A stretch of 64,000 bases of DNA from an uncultured bacterium. Its GTDB lineage: Bacteria > Muiribacteriota > Ozemobacteria > Ozemobacterales > Ozemobacteraceae. The stretch is taken from the NCBI GenBank assembly GCA_937949615.1, contig CALEDQ010000028.1:218041-282040 (forward strand). Direction: 5' to 3'. A program made the position numbers and the translations under genes. Under the pieces are notes generated by a model. It worked only from the letters and a program-made list of their open reading frames with translations, was not told the origin of the DNA and searched no databases. Below, one piece after another: positions 17,061 to 25,433 of this stretch (position 1 is the stretch's first letter; every line of letters starts with the position of its first letter).

Positions 17061-18506
17061 TCAGATAATGCTTTCCTGGTTGTTGAGAGAGAGAATCAGG
17101 CTGCTGACATTGAATTCCTTTTTGAAGCGGTTCGAGAAATCGACAATCTTCACCACCTGATCGTTAAGGCTCCACTTTGATGTGTTGCCGGTCAGAATGT
17201 GGTAGAGGCCGCCATGTCGGGTAACCGGGCCCTGCACTTCGACATTTTTGAGAGTCTGTGAGAATTCGGCGACGCCGCTTTCGACCCAGCGTCTGGCAAG
17301 TTCCGCCCTGGCAGGTTCGTCGTCGAAGGTCGGCATGAAAAGGCCGATGGTCTGGTCGAAAAGAACCTTCATCGTCTGTTTGCGGCATACTTTGCTGAGC
17401 GGATGATCGGGCGCAGTCTGCAACAGAAGCTGTGTTTCCGGGTCGCGTTTGCCCTTGAGTTCTTTGCAGAACGGTATTTCGAAACTGATTCTTTCGTGGT
17501 CTTTTTCGGTAATCAGGCTTTCCTGGGTCGGGTCGTCGGTCATGTGGTTGACACCGAAAACGATTTTTTCAGGCGCAACTTTCCAGCCGCGGCGGGTTTC
17601 GTCAAAATGATCCATCAGGCCGGCAATCGAGACATTTTTGCTCGAGATCAGATAGATGATCTTGTCGCAGTTCTGCACAATTTCCTTGGTGACTTTGGTG
17701 AACATCGAACTTGAGTCGACGACCACGTATTCATAGTGTTCCATGACAGTCTGCATCAGTGAGAAGGTGTGGAATTCCTTGAGCCTGACGTCGGTAAGGC
17801 CGTTTTCCTGGGGCAGCAGAGTGAGAAGCCCACAATCGGTTCTGACAACGAATTTTTTGAGGTCGGTGATTTTTTCGCGGTCGATCAGTTCGTCGATGAT
17901 GCGTGAGCGTTTTTCGACGCCAAGACTGCGGGCAACTCTGTCATCGCGCAGGTTCGGGTCATAGAGCAGCACGTCACAGCCGAGTTCTTTCTGCATTGCC
18001 ATGGCCAGATTACGGGCAAAAAGACTTTTGCCGGAAGAGGTATCTGGGCCAAGAATGGCATAAACATTGTGCATTTTGGTCTGGGCCGAGCCGATATTGG
18101 TTTTTGACAGGCGGTTGCATAGAGTTTTGATAATGCTCAGAGACACGCCGGGGCTGGTTTTCAGCAGAGCGTGAAAACTGTCTTTGTTGATTCTGATGAC
18201 TTCGGTTTCTGCGAGCGCCACGGCCGAGGCAGTGCGTGGCTCTTCAGTCAGAAGCGCCATTTCGCCAAAATATTCCCCGAGTTTGAGATGCGTAAGCACC
18301 TTGCGGCCGCCTTTGCCATCGTCACAGAAAATCTGAACTATGCCGGATTTGATGATGAACATCGAATCGGCCTGCTGTCCTTCTTTACAGATGAATGCGT
18401 CTCTGACGAAATTGACAACTTCGGCCTGCTTGCTGACGTTGCGAAGCTCTTCCTCTGAAAGCTCAGAAAAAAGCGATACTGCCTTGAGAAAATCAGTCTG
18501 AACCAT
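17061..18506 (-). CDS. Cyclic-nucleotide-binding domain fused to MinD/CpaE-like ATPase
   Basis: 481 residues. Residues ~5-125 are a cNMP-binding (Crp-type) beta-roll with the phosphate-binding cassette FGEMALLTEEPRTASA (80-95). Residues ~145-400 are a MinD/CpaE-like P-loop fold: Walker A GPDTSSGKS (153-161), switch-like LLYDPNLRDD, and YVVVDSSSMF as Walker B. There is no DNA-binding helix-turn-helix and no membrane helix. The C-terminal ~80 residues are an additional small domain. A cyclic nucleotide could gate a positioning or assembly ATPase; the most obvious partner in this window is the Tad motor at 4.8 kb, which is inference. Start supported by GAGGAG. Confidence 0.85.
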   Translation of the reverse strand: MVQTDFLKAVSLFSELSEEELRNVSKQAEVVNFVRDAFICKEGQQADSMFIIKSGIVQIFCDDGKGGRKVLTHLKLGEYFGEMALLTEEPRTASAVALAETEVIRINKDSFHALLKTSPGVSLSIIKTLCNRLSKTNIGSAQTKMHNVYAILGPDTSSGKSLFARNLAMAMQKELGCDVLLYDPNLRDDRVARSLGVEKRSRIIDELIDREKITDLKKFVVRTDCGLLTLLPQENGLTDVRLKEFHTFSLMQTVMEHYEYVVVDSSSMFTKVTKEIVQNCDKIIYLISSKNVSIAGLMDHFDETRRGWKVAPEKIVFGVNHMTDDPTQESLITEKDHERISFEIPFCKELKGKRDPETQLLLQTAPDHPLSKVCRKQTMKVLFDQTIGLFMPTFDDEPARAELARRWVESGVAEFSQTLKNVEVQGPVTRHGGLYHILTGNTSKWSLNDQVVKIVDFSNRFKKEFNVSSLILSLNNQESII

Positions 18507-18569
18507 GGTTGCTCCTCTATGTTTCTATATGCACATGCTACAAACAGCAGACAAAACTGTCAATCCTGA

Positions 18570-20105
18570 TCAATCACTTTGAAACGGGTCGCGGGTTCTA
18601 TACTGCAATGCTTCGGCAATATGAGGAACCTGCACTTCTTTTGCCTCTTCGAGATCGGCAATGGTGCGGGCGATTCTGATAACTTTGTCGTAGCCACGGG
18701 CTGAGAGTGCAAATTTGCGGGCCGCGTTCAACAGGATACTGTGCGCGGCATCGCTGAGCTGGCAGATCTCGTTGAGAATTTTGCCGGGCAGATGGGCATT
18801 GAGAAATTCGCCGGCCCTGGCGTTGCGCTGTTTCTGAAAATTTCTTGCCGCCATTACCCGTTTTCTGATTGTTTCAGAGGTTTCGCCGGTTGGTTTGCCT
18901 GCCATTTCTTCGGGTTTGAGCCGCGGCACCTGAATCTGCAGATCGATGCGGTCGAGCAGCGGCCCCGAAATTTTCTGGCGGTATTTTGCCAGCTGCCCGG
19001 CCGAACAGATACAGTTGTGGGCCGGGTCAGTCGAAAAGCCGCACGGGCAAGGGTTCATCGCTGCAGCAAAAAGAAAACGGGCCGGAAACTGGCAGGTCTG
19101 TGCAGCCCGCGATATCGATACGGTGCCCGAAGTCAGCGGCTCGCGCAATACTTCAAGCACCGATTTGCGAAATTCCGGCAGTTCATCGAGAAACAGCACC
19201 CCGTGGTGGGCAAGCGAAACTTCGCCCGGTGCCGGCACACGCCCGCCGCCGATCAGGGCAACGTCAGAAATTGTGTGATGCGGGTCGCGGAACGGCCGGT
19301 GTCTGATCAGGCCGGCTCCGGGTGGCAGCAGGCCTTTGATGCTGTAAACGCGGGTTACGTCAAGCGCTTCGACAAAATCAAGCGGCGGCAGAATAGTGGG
19401 TAAAGCTTTGGCCAGCAGAGTCTTGCCGGAACCTGGAGGCCCGGCAAGCAGGATGTTATGATTGCCCGCCGCCGCGATCTCAAGAGCCCGGCGTGCCATG
19501 GCCTGACCTTTGATGAGCGACATGTCGGTAGTGTGTGCCGGTTCTGGCGGCGGCTCCGAATGACTTGCATCGCGATTTTCGGGTTGCAGAGCAGTTTTCC
19601 CGGAGAAGGCGGCAACAAGCTCTGCCAGATTCGAGAACGCGAGCACCTCGAGATCTGGCACAACCAGTGCTTCACGGGTGTTGGTTTTCGGTATGACAAT
19701 GCCTTTGTAGCCGAACTGCAGCGCCATCAGAGCGATTGGCAGAATGGCGCGGGTATGGCGCAGTTCGCCGTTCAGGCTGAGCTCGCCGGCAAACAGATAT
19801 CTGGCGGCCGGCTCAGCGGGCAGCTGACCAAGTGAAACCAGTATCGAGACTGCAATTGGCAGGTCAAAACCCGAGCCTTCCTTTCTCAGGTCGGCGGGGG
19901 CGAGATTGATGATGATTTTGCCGGCAGGCAGCGCGCAGCCGGAATTTTTCATCGCGGTTCTGATTCGCTGGCGCGATTCAGATACCGAGGTGTCGGGCAG
20001 GCCAACGATGTCGAACCCGGGTAGACCGCCGGCGATATCGGTTTCGACTGAAACCGGCAGGGCTTCAAACCCATCGATGGTGGCAGCAGAGATCTGTGAA
20101 AACAT
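18570..20105 (-). CDS. comM: ComM/YifB family Mg-chelatase-like AAA+ ATPase
   Basis: 511 residues, the usual family length. N-terminal ChlI-like (Lon-S5-like) domain, ~20-165, with FDIVGLPDTSVSESRQRI. Central AAA+ core with Walker A GPPGSGKT, Walker B LFLDELPEF, and the NPCPCG motif typical of YifB/ComM. C-terminal Mg-chelatase domain with SARGYDKVIRIARTIADLE (~465-483). ComM is a branch-migration helicase aiding natural transformation in several Gram-negatives; function in this organism is by analogy. It precedes the cNMP-MinD gene by 63 bp on the same strand. Confidence 0.93.
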   Translation of the reverse strand: MFSQISAATIDGFEALPVSVETDIAGGLPGFDIVGLPDTSVSESRQRIRTAMKNSGCALPAGKIIINLAPADLRKEGSGFDLPIAVSILVSLGQLPAEPAARYLFAGELSLNGELRHTRAILPIALMALQFGYKGIVIPKTNTREALVVPDLEVLAFSNLAELVAAFSGKTALQPENRDASHSEPPPEPAHTTDMSLIKGQAMARRALEIAAAGNHNILLAGPPGSGKTLLAKALPTILPPLDFVEALDVTRVYSIKGLLPPGAGLIRHRPFRDPHHTISDVALIGGGRVPAPGEVSLAHHGVLFLDELPEFRKSVLEVLREPLTSGTVSISRAAQTCQFPARFLFAAAMNPCPCGFSTDPAHNCICSAGQLAKYRQKISGPLLDRIDLQIQVPRLKPEEMAGKPTGETSETIRKRVMAARNFQKQRNARAGEFLNAHLPGKILNEICQLSDAAHSILLNAARKFALSARGYDKVIRIARTIADLEEAKEVQVPHIAEALQYRTRDPFQSD

Positions 20106-20148
20106 CGGTCACTCTCACGCTCTTTCCTGAAAATATTGTTGCATCTGG

Positions 20149-20157
20149 TGGTATTAT
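20149..20157 (+). promoter_or_regulatory. Extended -10 promoter candidate
   Basis: TGG directly before TATTAT (20152-20157), an extended -10 element, 50 bp upstream of the TPR gene; no convincing -35 box. Confidence 0.35.
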
Positions 20158-20207
20158 TGTATCATATTGAAAACAGCAAAAAAAGAAAGCAACAATGAGG
20201 ACTGACC

Positions 20208-21629
20208 ATGTCAGCTGAAAAAACGGAAAAGGGTCTAAAACCACAGAATGAATTTTTTACCGACGCACAGCGTGATTTTAATGGTGCGTTCGAGGATGCC
20301 CTGCTGCTTGAGCGCTTTGACGCTGCCCAGGCTCAGCTCGATGAGCTGAAAAGGCAGAGTGGCGAGACAGCCGCCTATTTTTACCGGTTGGGGCGATTGC
20401 GCGAGAAACAGGGGCAGAAAAAGGATGCCTACGAGTATTTCCGCCGGCTGTTTTTCGAATGGCCGGTATTCATGCATGACAAATATGATTATGAGCGGTT
20501 TCGCCAGGATGTCATTCAGGACAGTCTGAACAAGTGCCGGGCGCAGTGGAACCAGCTGATCGCGAAAACCTCAAGGTTCATCGAAGAAAATCCCGACGCG
20601 CATGACCGCGATAATAAAGCGCCTTATGCAAAAGCCTTCTGGCATTCGCACCGCGAAGATCTCGAAGAGATGGCACGGTCATATATCGCCATTCTCGATT
20701 TCGAGCCAAATGAAACGGCGGCAATCCAGGCATTGGTACAGATTTATAGCGAGCTCGGCGATATCGAGCATCAGAGCTTTTTTCAAAATCGTCTTACCGA
20801 TGCGCGCCGTTACTGGCGGGATCTTACCGAGACGCGTTCACAGGCAACCTGTGCTGCGGCAAAGAAGCACGAAGAGAGTGCTCATTATGATGCGGTGATC
20901 GAGGTTGTGAATCTGGGGCTCGAGACTGACCCGCTGCACCCTGATCTGCTGCTTGCCAAGGCTGAGGCACTGCAGAAGCTGAAGCACCTCAAGGAAGGGC
21001 ATGCCTGTGTTTTGGCGATTCTCAAGAACAACCCGAACAATTCACGGGCGCAGCGCTTGAAAAAAGCTCTTGAAGCCCAGATTTTCGATATGAATCTCAA
21101 AGAAGGGCTCGACCTGCTCAGTAAGGCCGAGCTTGAAAAGCCCGGTAGCCCAGGCCAGATCGCCAAGGTCGAAAATGCGCTCGGCCGTTTTCTCGACGCC
21201 ATCGCCTTTGACGGTAACAACCTGACGGCTCTGGCTGGTGTTTATCGCTGCCACATCAGATCGGCAGAGCCTTTGAAGGCTCAGAAAACCATGGAAAGAA
21301 TCCGGCAGATCGACTCGACCTTCGATGTTTACTCAATTTTCAGAGACAAATCTGAAAAAGAAGAGAAGGATGAGCTCTGTTTCGTTGCCACCAGAGTTTT
21401 TGGCGCAGAACACCCGGAAACGGTTTTTTTGCGCGGCTGGCGTGATAACTGTCTGCGCCATTACTGGCCCGGCCGTGTGTTTATCAGCCTCTATCGCAGG
21501 ATTGGCCCGTCACTGGCAAAACTGCCACCCGGCAGCGATGTTCTTCGCCTGAGCCGGGTGGCAATTTGTCTGCTGACCAGAGTGTTACGAGGCCTGTTTA
21601 CATTTTTCCGGCGGCCAGGGCCAGTTTAA
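20208..21629 (+). CDS. TPR-repeat protein, unknown function
   Basis: 473 residues, start supported by GAGG. No signal peptide. Tetratricopeptide-like helical pairs are visible at ~30-85, ~155-190, ~215-285 and ~310-350 (for example LLLAKAEALQKLKHLKEGHACVL). The C-terminal ~60 residues are basic and partly hydrophobic (RVFISLYRRIGPSLAKL ... LLTRVLRGLFTFFRR), suggesting an amphipathic membrane-contacting tail. Its 3' end overlaps the convergent ptb gene by 32 bases. Probably a protein-interaction scaffold; partners unknown. Confidence 0.75.
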   Translation: MSAEKTEKGLKPQNEFFTDAQRDFNGAFEDALLLERFDAAQAQLDELKRQSGETAAYFYRLGRLREKQGQKKDAYEYFRRLFFEWPVFMHDKYDYERFRQDVIQDSLNKCRAQWNQLIAKTSRFIEENPDAHDRDNKAPYAKAFWHSHREDLEEMARSYIAILDFEPNETAAIQALVQIYSELGDIEHQSFFQNRLTDARRYWRDLTETRSQATCAAAKKHEESAHYDAVIEVVNLGLETDPLHPDLLLAKAEALQKLKHLKEGHACVLAILKNNPNNSRAQRLKKALEAQIFDMNLKEGLDLLSKAELEKPGSPGQIAKVENALGRFLDAIAFDGNNLTALAGVYRCHIRSAEPLKAQKTMERIRQIDSTFDVYSIFRDKSEKEEKDELCFVATRVFGAEHPETVFLRGWRDNCLRHYWPGRVFISLYRRIGPSLAKLPPGSDVLRLSRVAICLLTRVLRGLFTFFRRPGPV

Positions 21630-22485
21630 TTGAATTGATGCGGGTCTGACGATCGTCGGAACGGGAGAGCATTACTACCGGGCAGCGGGCGCCGATGATC
21701 ATGCCGCCGGCTGGTGTATTGCCGAAATAAAGCAGGGTTTTGCCCAGAATATTGCCGGTGTCGATGTCAGGAGCGATCAGAATGTCGGCGCGGCCGACCA
21801 CTTCGTTGAACAGACCCTTGTGATGGGCAGATTCAAGAGAAATGGCGTTGTCGAGAGCCAGCGGGCCATCAACGATGCAGTCTTTGCCGAACTGACCGCG
21901 TTCGCCCATTTTGGCGAGAACAGCGGCGTCGAGAGTGCTCGGAATTTTTGGGTTAACTTTTTCGACAGACGAGAGAACCGCAACGCGGGGAACATCGCAC
22001 CCGAGCTTTTTGGCGAGTGCTTTGGCATTGTTGATCAGCTCGATTTTTTCTTCGAGGGTCGGGTGGGGGAGCATGCCGCCGTCGGTGAGAAAGCGCAGGC
22101 TGTTTTCCCATTCAAAAACGAGAACATGCGAAAGAACATCGGAGTTTTTGATGCCGGTTTCTTTGTTGAGAATTGCCTTGAGCAGAATCGGGGTCGAGAT
22201 ATTGCCTTTCATCAGGGCACTGGCCCGGTTGGTGCGCACCAGTTCGACTGATTTGAAAGCGGCTTCTTCGGGAGTGGCAGCATGAATGATCTCTGGCTTG
22301 AAGCCGGGTGCGGCCTGATCTATATAGCCCTTGATGACTTCCTGGTTGCCGACGAAGATACATTCAACGAAGCCGAGATTGCTGGCTTCATAGGCGGCCA
22401 TGACCGTATCGGTTTCTTCGGGCATGCATACTGCGAGCGGAACCCGGCGGGTGCCGAGAAGTTTGTCGATATCAGCAAAATTCAT
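21598..22485 (-). CDS. ptb: Phosphate butyryl/acetyl transferase
   Basis: 295 residues, the length of Ptb proteins. Converts butyryl-CoA and phosphate to butyryl-phosphate and CoA, for ATP formation by butyrate kinase. Family features include LMKGNISTPILLKAIL, the HPTLEEKIELINNA region and LIAPDIDTGNILGKTL with PAGGMIIGARCPVVMLSR near the end. Start supported by GGAGAG. It lies downstream of buk on the same strand, separated by a 120-bp spacer that holds a large inverted repeat and tandem decamers. Related enzymes may use acetyl or branched-chain acyl groups. Confidence 0.9.
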   Translation of the reverse strand: MNFADIDKLLGTRRVPLAVCMPEETDTVMAAYEASNLGFVECIFVGNQEVIKGYIDQAAPGFKPEIIHAATPEEAAFKSVELVRTNRASALMKGNISTPILLKAILNKETGIKNSDVLSHVLVFEWENSLRFLTDGGMLPHPTLEEKIELINNAKALAKKLGCDVPRVAVLSSVEKVNPKIPSTLDAAVLAKMGERGQFGKDCIVDGPLALDNAISLESAHHKGLFNEVVGRADILIAPDIDTGNILGKTLLYFGNTPAGGMIIGARCPVVMLSRSDDRQTRINSIKLALAAGKM

Positions 22486-22532
22486 ATTCTCTCCTTGATG
22501 GGTATTTTATCGATAATAAACCTGTTTTCAGG

Positions 22533-22570
22533 GTGTATCAGTGTTTATCCGTGTTGATCTGTGGCTGATA
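22533..22570. repeat. Imperfect tandem 10-bp repeat in the buk-ptb spacer
   Basis: About four units of ten bases: GGGTGTATCA (22531-22540), GTGTTTATCC, GTGTTGATCT, GTGGCTGATA. On the operon's own strand this reads as CCACAGATCAACACGG followed by ATAAACACTGATAC. I recall similar ACACGGATNAACACTGAT strings between genes of many unrelated bacteria; that is memory, not a search. Confidence 0.6.
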
Positions 22571-22603
22571 ACGCTGCCTGCTCAAGCAGGTGCACTTATC
22601 AGC
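22564..22603 (-). repeat. 40-bp two-part inverted repeat just after buk
   Basis: Outer arms GCTGATAA (22564-22571) and TTATCAGC (22596-22603), inner arms CCTGC and GCAGG around TCAA. It starts two bases after the buk stop on the minus strand and could form an mRNA hairpin that attenuates, terminates or protects the transcript between buk and ptb. No T run follows, so it is not a typical terminator. Confidence 0.6.
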
Positions 22604-22605
22604 AA

Positions 22606-23676
22606 TCAATATTCTTTGACGATTGCGGGTTCAGCAAGGGCGCGGCAGGCGTGGGCGGCCAATGCTTTGAGCTCGTTCTGACCGGGTTTCAATTTGACCG
22701 GAGCGAGAAACGAAACCCGTTCGGTTATGCATCTGACGACGTAGGGGTTCTGGGCGATGCCGCCGGTGAGAATGATCGCGTCTATTTCGCCTTTTAAAAC
22801 GGTCGCCATGGCGCCGATTTCTTTGGCAATCGTGTAGGCCATGGCTTCAAGAACCAGTTTGGCTTTCGCGTCGCCGGCTTCAATGCGTTTGACAACTTCG
22901 CGGCAGTCAGAGGTGCCGAGATGGGCTACCAGGCCGCCTTTGCCGACCAGCTGCTTCTTCAGTTCGTTCATGGTGTATTTGCCGCTGAAGGCCATTTTCA
23001 GCAGTCCGCCAAGCGGCAGGGTGCCGCAGCGCTCGGGTGAGAACGGGCCGGCGTCGTTGGCGTTGTTGACGTCGACCTGGCGACCCTTGCGATGGGCGGC
23101 AATCGAGATGCCGCCACCGAGATGGGCGACGATGTAGTTGACATCTTCGGGCTTTTTGCCGTCTTCGCGGGCGACTTCGGCCACTACTGACTTGATGTTG
23201 AGAGCGTGCGAGAGTGAAATGCGCGGAACTTCAGGATAGCCGCTGATTCTGGCGATATCATCGAATTCATCGACCGAAACCGGGTCAGCGATAAATGCCG
23301 GTATTTTCGCGGTTTTCGCAACACGGCAGGCAATCAGGCCACCGAGAATCGAAGCGTGATCGACGAGTTTGCCTGACTGCAGGTCGCTCATCAGTGATTC
23401 GCCGACATGGTAAACGCCGCCGCTGAGGGGTTTGAGCGGACCACCACGGCCAATCGCGGCTTTCAGGTCAGAAGGTTGGCAGCCCCAGTCGGCAAGAGCT
23501 TTTTCGACGGCAGAGAATCTGAAGTCGAGCTGTTCGAGATTGTTGCCGAAGCCTGCCAGGTCGGCGGCAGAGTGGGTGATGTCGAGTTCCTTGTACGGCT
23601 CTTCGCCTTTGTAGAGGGCGATTTTGGTTGAGGTCGAGCCGGGGTTGATTACCAGAATCAGGGGTTTTTCAGTCAT
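22606..23676 (-). CDS. buk: Butyrate kinase
   Basis: 356 residues of the acetate/butyrate kinase (ASKHA) family. Forms butyrate and ATP from butyryl-phosphate. The N-terminal phosphate loop VINPGSTSTKIALY (9-22), the central IVAHLGGGISIAAHR and the ADP-binding IILTGGIAQN are all intact; the length and GGLLKMAFSGKYT favour Buk over acetate kinase. First gene of the buk-ptb pair; its start overlaps the end of the NUDIX gene by eight bases, so the pair is probably co-transcribed with the NUDIX and RlmI genes. Confidence 0.93.
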   Translation of the reverse strand: MTEKPLILVINPGSTSTKIALYKGEEPYKELDITHSAADLAGFGNNLEQLDFRFSAVEKALADWGCQPSDLKAAIGRGGPLKPLSGGVYHVGESLMSDLQSGKLVDHASILGGLIACRVAKTAKIPAFIADPVSVDEFDDIARISGYPEVPRISLSHALNIKSVVAEVAREDGKKPEDVNYIVAHLGGGISIAAHRKGRQVDVNNANDAGPFSPERCGTLPLGGLLKMAFSGKYTMNELKKQLVGKGGLVAHLGTSDCREVVKRIEAGDAKAKLVLEAMAYTIAKEIGAMATVLKGEIDAIILTGGIAQNPYVVRCITERVSFLAPVKLKPGQNELKALAAHACRALAEPAIVKEY

Positions 23677-24103
23677 TTCTTTCCTCGATTTGTATTATTT
23701 GTGGCCACGGAAGATTGATGGCGGCGATGCGGTCAGCAGGGCAGAATTCTTCGAGCGGGAAGTCGTGCGGCTTGTACCAGCCGACTTCGGGGTTATTCAT
23801 GGTTTTCTGCAGGCATTCTTCGAAGGCGTCAGAGAAACGGCATTTCACAAAATGCAGCCTGACGGTAATGTCGGGGTAGGCATGTTCGAGCACCAGCATG
23901 GTTTTTTCGGCAACGATGCTGATGTCGAGCTCTTCATGCAGTTCGCGTTTTGCCGCATGTTCGGCGCTTTCGCCGGCTTCGAGTTTGCCGCCCGGGAATT
24001 CCCAGAGGTTGTCGAGATGGCCGCCCCGGCGCTTTGCCAGCAATACACGGTTGTCGTGAATGAGAACGGCGGCGGCAACTTCTATGGTTTTACGCGACTG
24101 CAT
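23669..24103 (-). CDS. NUDIX hydrolase, MutT-like
   Basis: 144 residues. The NUDIX box GGKLEAGESAEHAAKRELHE followed by ELDI is complete (~37-60), with the Glu residues that bind the metal. The N-terminus ALAAVLIHDNRVLLAKRR-type pattern and the FPGGKLE loop fit MutT-type (deoxy)nucleoside triphosphate sanitising enzymes that hydrolyse 8-oxo-dGTP. Overlaps buk and follows the RlmI gene by 12 bp. Substrate not certain. Confidence 0.85.
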   Translation of the reverse strand: MQSRKTIEVAAAVLIHDNRVLLAKRRGGHLDNLWEFPGGKLEAGESAEHAAKRELHEELDISIVAEKTMLVLEHAYPDITVRLHFVKCRFSDAFEECLQKTMNNPEVGWYKPHDFPLEEFCPADRIAAINLPWPQIIQIEERND

Positions 24104-24115
24104 ATTTTAACCGCC

Positions 24116-25291
24116 TTAATAAACCCGCAGCAGCAGGCCCTTGAGATAGGATCCTTCGGGGTGGGCGAGGGCGGTCGGGTGATCGGGAGCATGAAATGAT
24201 TCGTGCACGATCTGAGCCTGGCGGCCGGCAGCGGCGATCGCCTCGCGCACCGCATCGAGAAACTCGCTGCGCGAGACCTGGCTGCTGCATGAAGCGGTAA
24301 ACAGCAGGCCGCCCTTTTTGACGACTCTGACGCCGTCAAGATTGAGGCGTCGATAGGCTCTGACAGCCTTTTCGACATCTTTGCGGCTTTTGGCCATCGA
24401 TGGTGGGTCGAGCACGACCAGATCGAAGCTGCCTGGCTGGCAGTTTTTGAGATAGTCATACATGTCGGCGCTGACCATTTTGTGCTGGGGGCCGCCGAAG
24501 CCATTCAGTTTGAGAATCTGCTCGGCCTCGATTAAAGCGGGCTTGGCGATGTCGACGGTGACGCTTTCTCGCGCTCCGCCGGCAATTGCGGCAACTGTAA
24601 AGGCACCGGTATAGCCGCAGACATTGAGAAACGAGCGGCCGGCGGCGACGTTCCTGATCAGCTGGCGGTTATCGCGCTGGTCGAGAAAAAAGCCGGTTTT
24701 CTGGCCATTGATCAGGTCAGTGGTGAATTTGAGGCCATTTTCTCTGAATTCTATTTTTTCGGGCAGGTTCTGGCCAAAAACCAGCTCAGCGGCCGCTGCT
24801 TTGGCAATTCTGATCTGATTGCGGCGCCAGACCCATTTAAGGTCTTTGAGCGAGTCGCGCAGAGCTTTGACAATCTTATCGATGAATGGCTCAAGGGCCA
24901 GGGTATAGATCTGCAGCGAAACGGCCCCGGCGTAGCGGTCGGCAATCAGCCCGGGCAGGCCGTCGCCTTCCCCGTTGATCACGCGAAAAGCGTTGGTGTC
25001 GGGGTTTTTGAAAAAGTCGAGGCGATGTGCGACTGCCTGTCTGATCAGGCGGCTGATACCGTCGGCAAAGCTTTCGTTGCGGTCGATCGGCAGCATTCTG
25101 ACAAGTATTTTCGAGTCGATATCGGCATAGCCAACCCCGAGAAACTGCTGTTTGTGAGAAAGCACCTCGACCCGGTCGCCGGTGCGCAGGCTGGCCGGAA
25201 CTTCGCGAAAGGCTTCGCCATAAGCCCAGGGGTGCCCCTTGAGCAGTGAAAATTCTTTATTCTTCTTCAAAGTCAGCTGAATGGTTTGCAT
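24116..25291 (-). CDS. rlmI: 23S rRNA (cytosine-C5) methyltransferase, RlmI family
   Basis: 391 residues. N-terminal PUA domain (~1-80; LLKGHPWAYGEAF), then a Rossmann SAM-dependent methyltransferase domain with FLDQRDNR, FLNVCGYTGAFTVAA (SAM loop), VVLDPPSMAKS (motif IV, ~300) and the catalytic-cysteine region FTASCSSQVSR. This layout is that of RlmI/YccW, which methylates C1962 of 23S rRNA in E. coli; relatives may act on other cytosines. First gene of a leftward group leading into the NUDIX, buk and ptb genes. Confidence 0.9.
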   Translation of the reverse strand: MQTIQLTLKKNKEFSLLKGHPWAYGEAFREVPASLRTGDRVEVLSHKQQFLGVGYADIDSKILVRMLPIDRNESFADGISRLIRQAVAHRLDFFKNPDTNAFRVINGEGDGLPGLIADRYAGAVSLQIYTLALEPFIDKIVKALRDSLKDLKWVWRRNQIRIAKAAAAELVFGQNLPEKIEFRENGLKFTTDLINGQKTGFFLDQRDNRQLIRNVAAGRSFLNVCGYTGAFTVAAIAGGARESVTVDIAKPALIEAEQILKLNGFGGPQHKMVSADMYDYLKNCQPGSFDLVVLDPPSMAKSRKDVEKAVRAYRRLNLDGVRVVKKGGLLFTASCSSQVSRSEFLDAVREAIAAAGRQAQIVHESFHAPDHPTALAHPEGSYLKGLLLRVY

Positions 25292-25396
25292 GTGTTTCTT
25301 TCAGAGGCAATTGCCGCGTCATGGTGCTGGGATATCCGCAATATTTTAAGCAAAAAATGCAAATTTATCAATTTTTCTGAAAGCGTGCGGTTAGCT

Positions 25397-25405
25397 GGTA
25401 TAATA
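25397..25405 (+). promoter_or_regulatory. Extended -10 promoter of the amylase gene
   Basis: TGG followed by a perfect TATAAT at 25400-25405. A weak CTGAAA lies 17 bp upstream at 25377-25382. The predicted start is about 22 nt before the first ATG. Confidence 0.7.
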
Positions 25406-25433
25406 CTGAAGAAATCACTGAAAGGTCTTTAAC

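Noticed and set aside
18741..19403. 220-aa frame antisense to comM
   Set aside because: comM is an intact, highly conserved gene on the other strand; the antisense frame follows from its codon bias and has no ribosome site or domain.
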